Positions 23,940-35,770 of a stretch of 64,000 nt of DNA are shown piece by piece (position 1 is the first letter of the stretch; the number at the start of each line of letters is the position of its first letter). Origin of the DNA: Cryptomeria japonica (lineage: Eukaryota > Streptophyta > Pinopsida > Cupressales > Cupressaceae). Under the pieces are notes generated by a model, which was given only the letters and a program-made list of their open reading frames with translations, ran no database searches and was not told the DNA's origin. A program made the translations under genes and the position numbers. The stretch spans positions 604,445,677-604,509,676 of the forward strand of contig NC_081405.1 in NCBI RefSeq assembly GCF_030272615.1, written 5' to 3'.

Positions 23940-26889
23940 TAAGGTAGTTTCTTTGAGGAGGATGGAGAGGTTGTTCAGACATGATGATGTTGAGTGGGCA
24001 GTGGAGTGCTTGATTATGCCAGCATCACCAGAGCCACAGGTTAAGAGTCATCCGCCTGATATGCAGGACATCCTTGATAGACATGCCAAGGTATTTGGCA
24101 GTATTCCACATGGCGTTCCTCCAAATAGGGGGGTAAAGCACATCATTGAGTTAGAAGAGGGGGCTAAGCCCATTATGATCACGCCCTATCGTCATCCAAA
24201 GAAACACAAGGATGAGATAGAGACAACCATCAAGGAGTTGTTGGAGATGGGGCACATTAGGCCAAGCAAAAGCCATTTTGCTTCAACAATTGTTTTGGTT
24301 AAGAAGAAGGATGGAACAATGTGCATGTGCATTGACTACAAGGCCTTGAACAAGAAAACCATTAAGAACAGGTACCCCATTCCGAGGATAGATGAGCTGA
24401 TAGATGAGCTACATGGGGCATGCTTCTTCACAAAGATAGATTTGAGATCAAGGTATCATCAGATCAGTATGAGGGCAGAGGACATTGAGAAGACAATTTT
24501 CGGTGTCACTATGGTCATTTCGAGTTTCTAGTTATGCCATTTGGGCTAACCAATGCTCCTGCTACTTTTTAGAGTTGCATGAACCAGGTGTTCAGGGGGC
24601 AATTGAGGAGATTCGTTTTGATTTTCTTTGACGATATTTTGGTCTTTAGCAAGACATGGGAGGAGCATTTGTAGCATCTTGAGCAGGTGCTATCTATTTT
24701 GGAGAGAGAGTCATTGTATGCCAAGGAGTCTAAGTGTGAGTTCGGGATGACAGAGCTTTTTTACCTTGGTCATATTATCAGTGCAAAGGGAGTTCGAGTG
24801 GATCTTGAAAAGATTAGAGCTATTGTTGATTGGCCCACGCCTACGAACCTTACACAGCTTAAGGGATTCTTTGGCTTATGTGGTTTTTATAGGAGGTTTG
24901 TTAAGGGGCTTTCTCAGACAACTGCTCCCTTGACAGATCTTACTAAGAAGGGGGCCTTCATGTGGACAGGGGTAGCACAGAGGTGTTTTGAGCATTTCAA
25001 GCAGGTTATGTCTTCATGTCCAGTCCTAGCTCTACCAGACTTCACGAAGCCGTTTGAGCTTCATTGTGATGCATCGGGTAATGGGGTTGGAGCAGTATTG
25101 ATGCAGGAGAAGCACCCCATCGCTTTTGAGAGTAGGAAGTTCCGAGGTGTGGAGAGGAGCTATTCTATTTATGATCGTGAGATGTTGGCCATCATGCATG
25201 CCTTGGCCAAATTCCGATCCTACTTAGTTGGAGGGAAGTTTGTGATCAAGACGGATCACAACAGCATAAAGTATTTCATGAGCCAATGAGACTTGAATGA
25301 CAGGCAACAGAAGTGGGTCACTAAATTGCAGGCTTATGACTTTGACATTGAGTTTGTCAAAGGGAAGAAGAATGTAGTAGCTGATGCCTTATCCAGAAGA
25401 CCTCACATTTGTGCTATTGCAGAGATTACAGGAGATTGGAGGGATAAGATTATAGCAGAATATGTCGGAGATACTTGGGCTTCTGGTTTGGTTTCAGGTA
25501 CTATACAGGATGATCGCTATGAGGTGATAGATGGATTGATCAGATTTCAGGACAGGGTTTATTTGATTCCGTCATCACAGTTGAGAGAGGCGATATTGAG
25601 GGCATTTCATGATGCGCCTACAACTGGGCATCCGGGGGTCTTCAAGACCTACAGGTAGATCCGAGAGCGGTTCTCATGGAGAGGGCTCAAGGATGAAGTT
25701 CAGAGGTATGTCAGGGAGTGTGCAGTTTGTCAGCAGAATAAGGGAGAGCACACATTTCCTGCAGGTTTGCTACAGCCCTTGCCCATTCCGGACAGGAAAT
25801 GGGAAAGCATTTCTATGGACTTCATCACTGGTTTACAACGAGTGCAGGGAAGAGATGGCATTTATGTGGTGGTAGATAGATTGACGAAGTTTTCTCACTT
25901 ATTTGCTATTCCTTCTACTTACATAGCAGCTCAGGTGGCAGATTTGTTCTTCAGATATATTTTTGGGTTGCATGGGCTACCGAGATTTATTGTTAGTGAC
26001 AGGGATAGCAAGTTCATGAGCGCCTTTTGGCAAGAGTTGTTCAGGTTGTGCGGTATAGATCTTACACCTAGTACGAGCTACCATCCTCAGATAGATGGGC
26101 AGACGGAGATAGTAAATAAATGGGTGGAAGGTTATTTACAGAACTATGTGACTGCGCAACAAAGAGCTTGGGTCAGGTGGTTACACATGGGGGAGTATTG
26201 TTACAATACCACATATCACATGACCATTAGGATGACTCCATTTATGGCATTGTATGGGTATGAAGCACCAAGCTTCATGGATTTGGCTTTGGGGGACAGC
26301 AGAAAGCCCAAAGCCAAGGATCTGTTGCAGGATAGTCAGGATATCCTGAGAGCACTCAAGGAGAATATACAGCAGGCTCAAAATCAGCAGAAGTTGTATG
26401 CTGACCAACATAGGGTAGAGCGCAGTTTCGAGGTAGGGGACATGGTGTATTTGAGGCTACAGCCATTTAGGCAGTCATCGCTCAAGAGTTGCGGAGTAGA
26501 GAAGCTGAAGCCTAGATTTTATGGTCCCTATAGGGTGATTCGCAAGGTGGGCAAAGTCGCCTATGAGCTTGAGCTTCTAGAGGGCAGTCGGGTACATAGT
26601 GTATTTCATGTGTCTAGGCTTAAGAAAGCCATTGGTCAGAGTGTAGTACCTTCTGCAGATTTACCCCCTTTGGATGAGGAGGGGAAGCTCATGTTAGTAC
26701 CTAAGGCTATTATGGACACCAGAGAGAGGAAACTCAGAAACAGGATAGTGAAGGAGTATTTGGTCAGATGGAGAGACCTGCCGAAGGAAGATCCTACATG
26801 GGAGAATGAGCAGGTGATACAGCAGGCTAGACTGAGATTGCTTGAGGAAAAGCAATTTCAAGGGGGGCGGACTGTAATGTCCCCACTTT
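23940..26889 (+). pseudogene. Pol region of the gypsy element: RT, RNase H, integrase, chromodomain
   Basis: It continues the gag-protease frame after unit A. The RT domain shows IKELLEMGHIRPS, YRHPKKHK, a KIDLRSRYHQI block and a catalytic FFDDILVFS (about 24620; commonly YxDD). RNase H shows FELHCDASGNGVGAVL (about 25050). Integrase shows a zinc-binding CAVCQQNKG, MDFITGLQ, SDRDSKFMSAFW and YHPQIDGQTE (25720-26110). A chromodomain-like C-terminus (VKEYLVRWRDLP...DPTWE, about 26740-26810) places it among chromoviruses, whose chromodomains steer integration to heterochromatin. A one-base frameshift lies near 24495; stops are TAG at 24570, 24672 and 25656 and TGA at 25287. The frame ends 17 bp inside the 3' LTR, at 26889. 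Confidence 0.9.
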
Positions 26890-27807
26890 AGCAGTTGACC
26901 AAGTGTATGTGCATTAGCCTAGCTCTACATGGTCCCGAGGGCCAACAAAGGGTTTAAGGGGATCCTGGAGTGTTTTGGCCTAGTCATTTCCAGTTTGGGC
27001 TAAAACGGAGTTGATTTACTTAGTTTCAAGCATACATACTATTTTTAGTAAGTCAGCAAGACACAACAGAGGCTAGCTTTGGTGATTGGATTCGATATTC
27101 CTTGGCGAGAAATATCAGACGAGCTATCACTCGCGCTATTCGGAATCCGATTGCTAATATATTTTAATGCCTAAAGTGTTATTAAAGTAACATTTAATTT
27201 AATTGTAAAATATTAAAGTGCTACTTTAATATTTATTTTATGGGGATGTGTGCAAATCAAAGGGGCACCCAAGGGAGACATAAGTGAATATTTTAAAATG
27301 TTTTATATTGCACATCTTTTATCCCACATTGCTCAACTGAGTTGGGTCGACCTTTGGAAAAAGAATAAAAGGAAGCTTTTGTGGCTTCACTCGGCATGTT
27401 GAATATGAGAAGAAATTGATGTGTGAGTTGCAGATCCGTTCTTGGCATTAGGGGACGTCTATCCTCTCTTGTGACATTCTAGACGTCATTCCTTTGGGGT
27501 TTGGCCTATGGAATCCATTGCTATCAGCTTCATTAGCAGGCAGATTGGGTGCATCTCTAGCTACAGGCAGATTTGGTGTTTTTGCTCATACCTTCTTCAC
27601 TTCTTGTCCAATGCTTATGCCATTCTGAAGGGATGATTTTATGAAGATATTGGACTGATTGAAGACTAATTAATACTGTAGCAGCACTATTCACGGTACT
27701 GTAAAATGACACTATTCACGCCACTGTAGCGCGGCACTATTCATGTTACTGTAGCACGATACTATTCATGTTACTGTAGCAGCAAGATGGGAAGTCATTG
27801 TTGGAAC
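26873..27807 (+). repeat. 3' LTR of the gypsy element (truncated by the hAT insertion)
   Basis: It starts TGTAATGTCCCCACTTTAG after the G-rich polypurine tract and follows the 5' LTR closely up to GTTGGAAC (27800-27807), the left TSD of the hAT element. The corresponding last ~310 bp of the 5' LTR are not found beyond 31844. Confidence 0.85.
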
Positions 27808-28350
27808 CAGAGTTCCAAGACTCGCCAAAACTCGGCGAGTCACGGGTCAAGTCACCCTCGGCGAGTCCTGGGTGGCTTGAACCCGGACTCGGCGAGTTTT
27901 GGCCGAGTCTTGGCGAGTCCTGGAACTCGGTGACTCGGCTCGGACCCGGCGAGTCCCGAGCCCAAAACTCGGCCAGCGTAAACAGCCGAAAAAAGCAAAA
28001 AAAAACATTTAAAAAATGGTTTTGCTTGCTTTTTTTTTCATTTATGTTTTTAGCTAAGTTGTAAAAGGCATCTCATTTCATTCTATTGAAAAAATAGGAG
28101 GAGAAGAGTGAGTTGTGAGGAAAAAGAAGAGAGCATAGTAGGGCAACCAGCAAGGAGGAGTAGAATTTCTTCAACAAATCACAATGGGGCAGTGTAATAC
28201 TTGCATTTGGTGCATCAAAAGCTTGTTAGAGAGGATTGGAAAGAGGTTGCATTTCATTTCAACCTTCTTATAAGAGGTAAGATTTATATTTTTTGATATT
28301 TTTGGTCTTTTATAAGCAAAATTTACATTTTTTTTGTTTTCTTAAAACTT

Positions 28351-28425
28351 AAAGAAATCAGCAAACCCTACAATGTACATTTTTTTTGTTTAAAAATGTA
28401 CATTGTAGGGTTTGCTGATTTCTTT
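28351..28425. repeat. Perfect 34-bp inverted repeat with 7-nt loop
   Basis: The left arm 28351-28384 (starting AAAGAAATCAGC) is exactly complementary to the right arm 28392-28425, with loop TTTGTTT. It lies upstream of the transposase ATG at 28634, in the leader or a 5' intron of the hAT element. Confidence 0.85.
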
Positions 28426-28633
28426 ATGTTTTGAAATGAAAAAACAATCTACATGGTAAGTTTGCTAATTTCTTTGAAAAAAATGATGCAAATTCTATTA
28501 CATTGTTTTTTGTATCAAAATCAAAACATTGCTATCATATTTTTTTTGTATTAATTTATAATTTAACAATGGACAAATATTCATTTTTTTTGTAATTGTG
28601 TCTTATTCCAGCAACCTTCAACTTTTGAAAACA

Positions 28634-31445
28634 ATGTCTACTTCTAGTCCTCCTCATAGAGCAATCCCGGGTAGAAAAGATCCAGCTTGGAAATATACAG
28701 AACCTTTTCCTGGGCAAAAAAAAGGAGAGGCAAAATGTAAATTTTGCAAAACAATCTATCATGGAGGCATAAATAGATTGAAATACCACCTTGCCGACAT
28801 ACATGGCCATAATGCAGAGCCTTGCACAAAAGCACTTCGTGAGTGCCAAGTGCTATTAGAAACATTTGAGACTTGAAAAGAAATAAAGAAGAGGCAAAGG
28901 GAGGAGTTGGCTCAGGCTAGCATTGGTTGTATTGGAGAGGCCTCTTCCATGCCTTCATATTGTCCTAGTGGGAGTGCTAGTGCTTCTGTTGCCGGTAGTG
29001 TCAGTGCTAGTGGGAGTATCAATGCAACTCCAACCATTGGTCCTAGAGTTCGTAAATCTAGGATGGATTCATATTTTGAGCCACGCACTACTTCTGGTGC
29101 CCAACCTTCACTTGAGAGCATGGCTTGGAACAAAGAGGTACACAATAAGGCTAAAGCTGCAATTGGAAGATTTTGGTTTTATTGCAATATTCCATTCTTC
29201 GCAGCCAGGTAATTCCTTTTAGTTTTTATTTGATTGTTTTAAGTTTTTAAGTTGTTAATATTCTTAGTTTGTTTTGTGACTTTGTGATTGTCTAAGACTC
29301 TAATTTTATAATTTTATACTTATCTTATTTAATTTATTTGTGATAGGTCTCCTTATTGGCAAAGCATGGTTGATGCCATTGCTATTTGTGGGGCGGGTTT
29401 CAAAGCCCCTTCTGATACCGAGATAAGTGGCCCAATCTTGATAGAATCGGTGGCTAATGTAAAAGCCACATTAGAGGAACATCGAGAGATATGGAAGAAG
29501 AAGGGTTGCACCATCATGACCGATGGTTGGACTGATAGGAGAAATCGGACACTCCTAAATTTTCTTGTTTCTTCTGCAGGTGATTAAATAACTTGAATTT
29601 TATTAAATGATTCTCATTCGTATTTTTTTTTTGAGTTGAGATTTATTGAATGATCATTGATCACTGTTTTTGCTTTGTTTTCAAATTTCAGGTGGCACCA
29701 TGTTCATTAAGTCCATTGATGCTTCCGCACATTCTAAAAATGCCACTTACCTATGTGAGGTTATAGAGGAGGTCATATATGAAGTGGGCGAGGAGAATGT
29801 AGTACAAGTGGTGACCGATAATGCAGCAAATTATGTTGCTGCAGGTAAACTTTGATGGAGAGGCACCCATCTATATTTTGGTCTCCCTGTGCCGCCCATT
29901 GCACTGACCTCATGTTGGAGGACATTGTTAAGATTGCATGGATCAGGACATGTGTAGAGAAGGCAAAAAATATTTGCAAATTTGTATACAATCATGCATG
30001 GGTCCTTAACTTAATGAGGCAATACACGGGGCAGAAGGAGTTGGCTCGTCCTGGAATCACTAGATTTGCCACTAACTTCATCACACTGCAATCCTTGCTT
30101 CGCAGCAAGGCAGCTTTGAGATGTATGCTTGTTGGTGAGGAGTGGACTTCCTCATCCTATGCTACGAGTGCTGCAGGAGTTGATGTTGCAGATTACATTT
30201 TTGATGAGCCAGGCTTTTGGACCCCTTGTGCTGAGATCATGAAGGTAAAATTTTTAAACATTCTAATCTCTACCTTATGTTTTAAGTTTTAAGTTTTTAT
30301 TTTTATTTGTATTTTTCTTTTATTTGCTTATTTTCATTTACAATTTCACACTTACATTAACTGATATTACATATTGTTTCACAATATTTGCAGTTCATTA
30401 AGCCCTTGGTAGTTCTCCTACGTGTTGCTGACGGGGAGAAGCCCGCAATGGGCTACATATACGAGGGCATGGATAGGGCCAAGGAGGGCATCAAATCTGC
30501 CTATGAAGGGGATGAGAGTAAGTATCGTCCCATTTGGGATATCATTGACAGGAGATGGCAGACCCAGCTTCACAGGCCCCTTCATGCAGCTACCTATTAC
30601 CTCAATCCAACATTCCATTTCCGTCCTGATTTCAAGGCGGATGAGGAGGTTCTTAGTGGGCTCTACTCAGTGATAGAGTGAATGTCGCCTGGTCATAGCA
30701 GCAGTATAGTCCAGGAGCTAGAGGCTTTTTCTAATGCTGAAGGGGAGGTCTTCTCTCGTATGCTTTGCAAAGAAAATCGAACAAAAATGTAGCCAGGTAA
30801 AATGTATATTTTAAGAAATTAAGAGCATAATTTTAATTATATGTTATTCAATTTGTTATTAATTATTAAATGAGGCTGATTTTTTTTTCCCTTTTTCTCA
30901 TCTCAGATAGGTGGTGGCAGATGTTTGGTCCTAAAACACCAAATCTTCAACAGGTAGCCATTCATATTTTGAGCCAACCATGCAGTGCTTCCGGTTGTGA
31001 GCGCAATTGGAGTATGTTTGAACACATACACTCCAAGAGGCGCAATAGATTGTCTGTGGAGAGGTTGAATGATCTAGTCTTTGTTCATTACAACCTCCGT
31101 CTTAGACACAAACAGGTTATGGACCATGACAGCAACCCGATCACGCTAAACGAGGTTGATCCAGAATCTGAGTGGATCAGTGATGCTACAGATCCTATCT
31201 TTGGTGATGAGGACTTAGATTGGATCGACGAGTTAGATAGAGAGGCTGAGGTTGTAGCCATGGCAGAGGAGGAGGTTAGAGCACGAGGAGAGCCAGAGCC
31301 AGAGCCAGAGCTAGAGCCAAACACAGTTGATGTTTGTGAGGGTAGAATGGAGTCACGGGCAGAGAGTATGGCTGCTAATGCATCCAGGACCTACCTTAGG
31401 GTTAGACACCTTCGTAGGAAGGACCCAAGCTCCTCTGAGCCATAG
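28634..31445 (+). pseudogene. hAT transposase gene, five exons, inactivated
   Basis: Exons inferred from GT/AG borders: 28634-29208, 29347-29579, 29692-30244, 30394-30796 and 30907-31445. Exon 1 carries a BED-type zinc finger (CKFCKTIYHGGINRLKYHL...H). Exons 2-3 carry a DUF659/RNase H-like core (IMTDGWTDRRNRTLLNF; VVTDNAANYVAAG; WSPCAAHCTDLMLEDI). The last exon has the hAT dimerisation region (SGCERNWSMFEHIHSKRRNRL) and an acidic tail. It would bind element ends and catalyse cut-and-paste transposition. Damage: TGA at 28874, a one-base deletion near 29855, TGA at 30679 and TAG at 30790. The dimerisation exon is still open. Confidence 0.85.
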
Positions 31446-31844
31446 ACTTGTAGTTGTTTTACTTTTGATATATGTCTGGAACTGGAACATTTGAATTTTG
31501 ATGTCATGGATTTGATATTCCATGAGTTTTGTAATATTTTTACATTTGACACTATTTATATATCTATGGTTATTGGTTGCTATTTCCTTCAGCTACAATT
31601 TGCGTTTATACTAATGTGATCGATGTATACCTGTGTATGTGATCAAATTAACTTCTATTTGATGATGTTATTGTGTATTTAAGGTTTGTTTAATAAAGGG
31701 TGCATGAAACAAGTTTTAAATCCTTAAAAATCGCTAAATTTCTTGGGTTTTTCACTTTGCCGAGTCCTGGCTGATCCGAGTCCCGAGTCGAGTCACCCTT
31801 GCCGAGTCCGCGCCGAGTCTGCATCCCGTTTCTTTGGTTGGAAC

Positions 31845-33270
31845 ATTATGTATAAGATGTTATTCCCACCATTGGATGTGTTGCACAAACAATTTTCTGG
31901 TATGTCCTGGTTTTAAAACTGATTGCTATCAAATCCTAGTTAGGGAATTTTACATTGTGTTTCATGACCACGTGCAAATGTGGGCATGACATTTACATAA
32001 AAAGCTTTGTGCTCTCATGCACATACTAGGCACTATGGGCATAAAGTTTCATAAGGGTACCAACAAATTCCGACTTGAGATTTTTATTAATAAAGACCAT
32101 TACTTTTTTATCAGTGAGGAGTAGAGCACAAAATATTTCCATGACATAATAGTAATGCTAAGACAAACAAAACAAGAAAAACCATATAGAGCTTTGGGCA
32201 GCTCCTTGAATCGGCTCCACCATTAAGGAGGTTGGTTGTCTACAGTGATCAACATACCTCCTTCCTCCCCTCCTCTAACATTGCTCTAACCCACTTCTTT
32301 GATTTAGCTCCTCTAACATTTCTCTAACCCACTTCTTTGCTTCTGCTTCAACCAATCCTTTAGTGTAGATGGCAATAAGGACCCTATCTAATTCTGTTAT
32401 AGCAACCTATCCTCACTTAAAAGCATAATCCTCTTCACTTTGATCCAGAGATATTTTCTTTTGCTTTTGGGGGGTTTTGAATATGGGTTTGAGAGCTTCA
32501 AAATGTGGGCATGTCCCCTTAACAATTCTCTAATATATTTGTGTATACACCCAGTTGATGAAACCTGCTGGCTTTCAAACAATCAGCCAAGAATAAATTT
32601 TCAGCTTTCAATGAGGCCAGTACCCCCATACCCTGTATGACATTCTGTCCAACATTCTTCAGCAATCGGTTGGAGACAGTCCTTGTAATAGGAATGTCCT
32701 TATTTGTCTTTGCCATCATGTTTCACTTTGCCTAGCCATAAGCAATAACAATTCCAAGTCCCAGGCCTAGCAGTTGCCTAACAAAATCATACACTATAAT
32801 AACAGCAACAGATATTTAACAAGCAATTAGAAATAAATTCTGGTAGAAGGATAGGTTTGAGATGACATATTAACAGTGCTTTGCAAATATTAGTCATGAG
32901 CCACTATCATTTTCAGAGGTGGATTGAAATTCTGAATAGATTGTCAATCATATTTATTCTTCTTCCCATCTCTCACTTCTGTCATTATTAAGAAAGCATT
33001 TATCTTAACAAAACTGAAAACTAAGATCATCCTTGAGGTTAACAAAACAGGTCTTCCTACACGAATAGATCCTTGAGGAGGGTTTCTAACGCATCCCATT
33101 TATCAGCATTAACACTAAATACTTGGGTAATATGTGGCATGTGCTTGAGCTACTCTCTCATTGTGGTTAATAAATCAGCAAATTATTGGCTTCTCAAAGA
33201 AATATTTAAAGTTTTAAGTTATATCCTTAGGTAACAAATGAATGAGGATCTTTGCGTATTCAGAATGTTG
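31845..33270. other. Unclassified sequence, possibly host intron with coding-like remnants
   Basis: No complete gene. On the minus strand around 32270-32400 a frame reads LVEAEAKKWVREMLEEL, and 32519-32719 (minus) is open for 66 codons; neither is recognised. No further UDP-glucose 4-epimerase exon was found here, although the intron leftward of exon 55684-55765 should extend through this stretch. Confidence 0.35.
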
Positions 33271-33713
33271 TTTGGCTTCCAATTTGAGGTTGTTCATTTG
33301 GCCACTGCAATTATAATGTCTTGGGAGTCCCCTAGGATTGGGCAATCGATGACTATTGAGATGTCATTTTTAATCCTTCTACAAGGTCTATTGCTTCTGC
33401 TTCATTATTTATGTCCATTTCTATGAATTTTGTTTGAGGCTCCTTAGATATCCCATTACAATCCCTAATAAGGAATCCTTTTCCAACTACTGTTGGGTTA
33501 TCCTTCAAGGCTCCATCAATTTGGCTTCCAATTTGAGATTGTTCATTTCACCACTACAAATATAATGTCTTGGGAGTTCCCTAGGATTGAGGAATCCATG
33601 ACTACTGAGATGTCACTTTCAATCCTTCTACAAGGTTTATTGCTTCTACTTCATTATTTATGTCCATTTCTATGAAGTTTGTTTGAGGCTCCTTAGATAT
33701 CCCATTACCATCC
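33271..33713. repeat. 249-bp tandem duplication, second copy split by unit C
   Basis: 33271-33519 (TTGGCTTCCAATTTGAG...) is repeated from 33520 with a few differences. The second copy runs to 33713 and continues after unit C at 55441-55490 (CTAATAAGGAATCC...). The duplication therefore predates the insertion of C. Confidence 0.8.
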
Positions 33714-34361
33714 ATTGATGTTTTTTATGCACCATGCAACATAGAATAAAATACTAAGTATTCTATCCTCTCTTGAACAAAATATCCTTTTATGCTAAAC
33801 TTCATGATCATAGGAGGTGACTCCAAGGTTCTGAATGTCAGGTCTTCATGTGCTCTTGGATAGACTCAGTATGTATGATGTAATATTGTTGGAATCACAA
33901 GGGGACTTGCATTGAATCTTGAATGCTTGAATGTTGCTAGAACGTGGAGATTAACTTAACTTAAAGAAAGAGCAAATGGATAAAGGGTTGAGAAAGAGAG
34001 CTAATCAAATCCTAGGAATGCAAGAGTGATGAACAATCTTTGGTAAAACTCAACTAGACTTTGCTTTGCCATGCAAAGCAACAACTCCACAAAGTTTAGT
34101 GTGATCTCCTAAGGTAAGCATATGATGTTCAAATCACTACCACGAGCATAGACACCATCAAAACGATGCATATCAATGAAGTAGCAATTGAAGTTAAGCT
34201 TGGCAAAGATGGATCCTTTTATAGTGCTCTCATTACAATGAGTGGCTCAGATTGATTCAAAATCAATGTCCAAGATTACAAGATGAAAACCCTAATTAGG
34301 GTTTGTTATGCCCATTGCATAGCATTTAATGCTTGACCAATGATAAAATCACATTGAATAG

Positions 34362-35147
34362 TGTAAAGTTATTTCAATTTCAATTAAAGAACAAGTTATG
34401 AACTATGTATGCTATAAATGTATATGAGGAATTATGTTGATGTCTAATAATTCTGATTTTATCTGCAGGTCTGAAAGAGAGAGATCATTTTATGTTTTCT
34501 ATGTCTCCTCCAAATGAATTCAATTGGTATATATATCATTTAGGCAACCGATCAATTGGTGTATTGACCGGTCATGCCTTTTAGGCATGACCGATCAATG
34601 CACCCATTGATCGGTGTCTTTGTAATTATACCATTAACACAAGGCTGTTTATCGGTTCAAAACCTCGATAGCATATTGTAATATAATATAATGATTGATC
34701 AAGATAATAATCGGTTCATGTAAACACTGATGATTCAAAATGCACGATGTATGTAATCCAACCGGTGCAGTTGTTAACCACTGTTAATTCCAAATGAAGC
34801 GGTGTATGTATTAAGCCCGATAACAAATATGCCCGATGATTAAGCCCGATAACAGATGTGGATCGGTGCCAATAGTTATGCACCCGATAGCAAGTATGTA
34901 TCAGCTAATAACCCGATAACTTATAGCATTTAATATGCTATCGGGTTAATACCCCGATAGCATATTAATGCCAATTAATAATTGACATTAATATGCTATC
35001 GGGTTGTTAGCCCGATAGCATAATGCTAAGCAATGTTTGTAAAATCCGATAATCATATGCAATATAAGTTTAGACATGAAGCATGTAAATAACAGAACAA
35101 GGAAGGTTAGAAATATCTTATCTTGCATAAGCTACCATGCATTAACA
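34362..35147 (-). repeat. 3' LTR of the copia element
   Basis: Plus-strand start TGTAAAGTTATTT, end CATGCATTAACA. It is rich in perfect inverted repeats: GGTCATGCC/GGCATGACC (34570-34592), ACCGATCAATG/CATTGATCGGT (34590-34615), AATATGCTATCGGG/CCCGATAGCATATT (34932-34966) and TATGCTATCGGG/CCCGATAGCATA (34992-35022). Confidence 0.95.
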
Positions 35148-35158
35148 CTCCCTCTTAG
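35148..35158 (-). promoter_or_regulatory. Polypurine tract of the copia element
   Basis: Minus-strand CTAAGAGGGAG directly abuts the 3' LTR start TGTTAATG. This is the expected second-strand primer site for reverse transcription. Confidence 0.85.
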
Positions 35159-35398
35159 CTTTGGAAGATAGATAAGGCAACCTGCATCACATTTCCTTTT
35201 CATAACTAAGATAATGTCAATCAACAAAAATCATTTATACATGAGAAGTACCATCAAGACATATGATACAAAATAGAAGAACATCACCTAAGTATGTGAC
35301 ATAAACTATTATTTTAACATGTGATAAAAGTAAGAGAATCATCACCTGATCATGTGAGAAATCACCAAAACATGTGATTTGTAAGATTCATCAAGATA

Positions 35399-35770
35399 TC
35401 ATCTAACACGTGATATTAGTATTGCCTAACACGCAATACTTAAGGATAAGTCTATGAGAAAGGTTAGTTTCTCATCATATCCAAGTTGTGATAAGTGCAA
35501 TAACATTTGTAAATGTTTATCACAACATAGTCATGGCAAATCCATGACTTACCAGAGATCCAATCATGATCAATGGTTGAGATATCACCTACACGTGATA
35601 TCAGTATTGCCTAACACGCAATACAAGGATAACCATATGAGAAGTGCTTAATTTCTCATTATATCCAAATTGTGATAATGCAATAACATTTGTAAATGTT
35701 GTATCACAACATGGTCATGGCACATCCATGACTTACCAGTGATCCAACATGATTACTGGTTTGACTATCA
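35399..35770. repeat. Two ~185-bp tandem copies in the copia 3' untranslated region
   Basis: The block with GTATTGCCTAACACGCAATAC near 35418 recurs near 35603, each followed by a TTTCTCAT...ATATCCAA stretch and CATGACTTACCAG. The units differ at several positions. They lie between the pol stop and the polypurine tract, outside the coding frame. Confidence 0.75.

Larger units (their letters stand above)
9372..27807 (+). mobile_element. Ty3/gypsy chromovirus retrotransposon, decayed and interrupted
   Basis: The 5' LTR is 9372-10633, then a tRNA-Met primer-binding site, gag-protease, RT-RNase H-integrase, a C-terminal chromodomain, a G-rich polypurine tract (about 26861-26870) and the 3' LTR from 26873. 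The coding region is split at 12474-12478/23935-23939 by unit A (TSD AGTTG); removing it restores the reading frame across the junction. The 3' LTR matches the first ~935 bp of the 5' LTR, then is cut by the hAT element at 27808. Beyond the hAT only a few bases continue the match, so the last ~310 bp of the LTR are missing. I could not find the TSD of the element itself. Confidence 0.9.
27808..31836 (+). mobile_element. hAT-superfamily DNA transposon, 4029 bp
   Basis: It is flanked by the 8-bp duplication GTTGGAAC (27800-27807, 31837-31844), the length typical of hAT. The left end is CAGAGTTCC; the right end read inward is CAAAGAAAC, so the terminal repeats are imperfect. Both subterminal regions (27820-27975 and 31755-31825) are packed with copies of CTCGGCGAGT and GCCGAGTC in both orientations, likely transposase-binding sites. 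It encodes a spliced BED finger-DUF659-hATC transposase, now broken. The element at 61988-63468 shares the right end and last coding exon. Confidence 0.9.
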
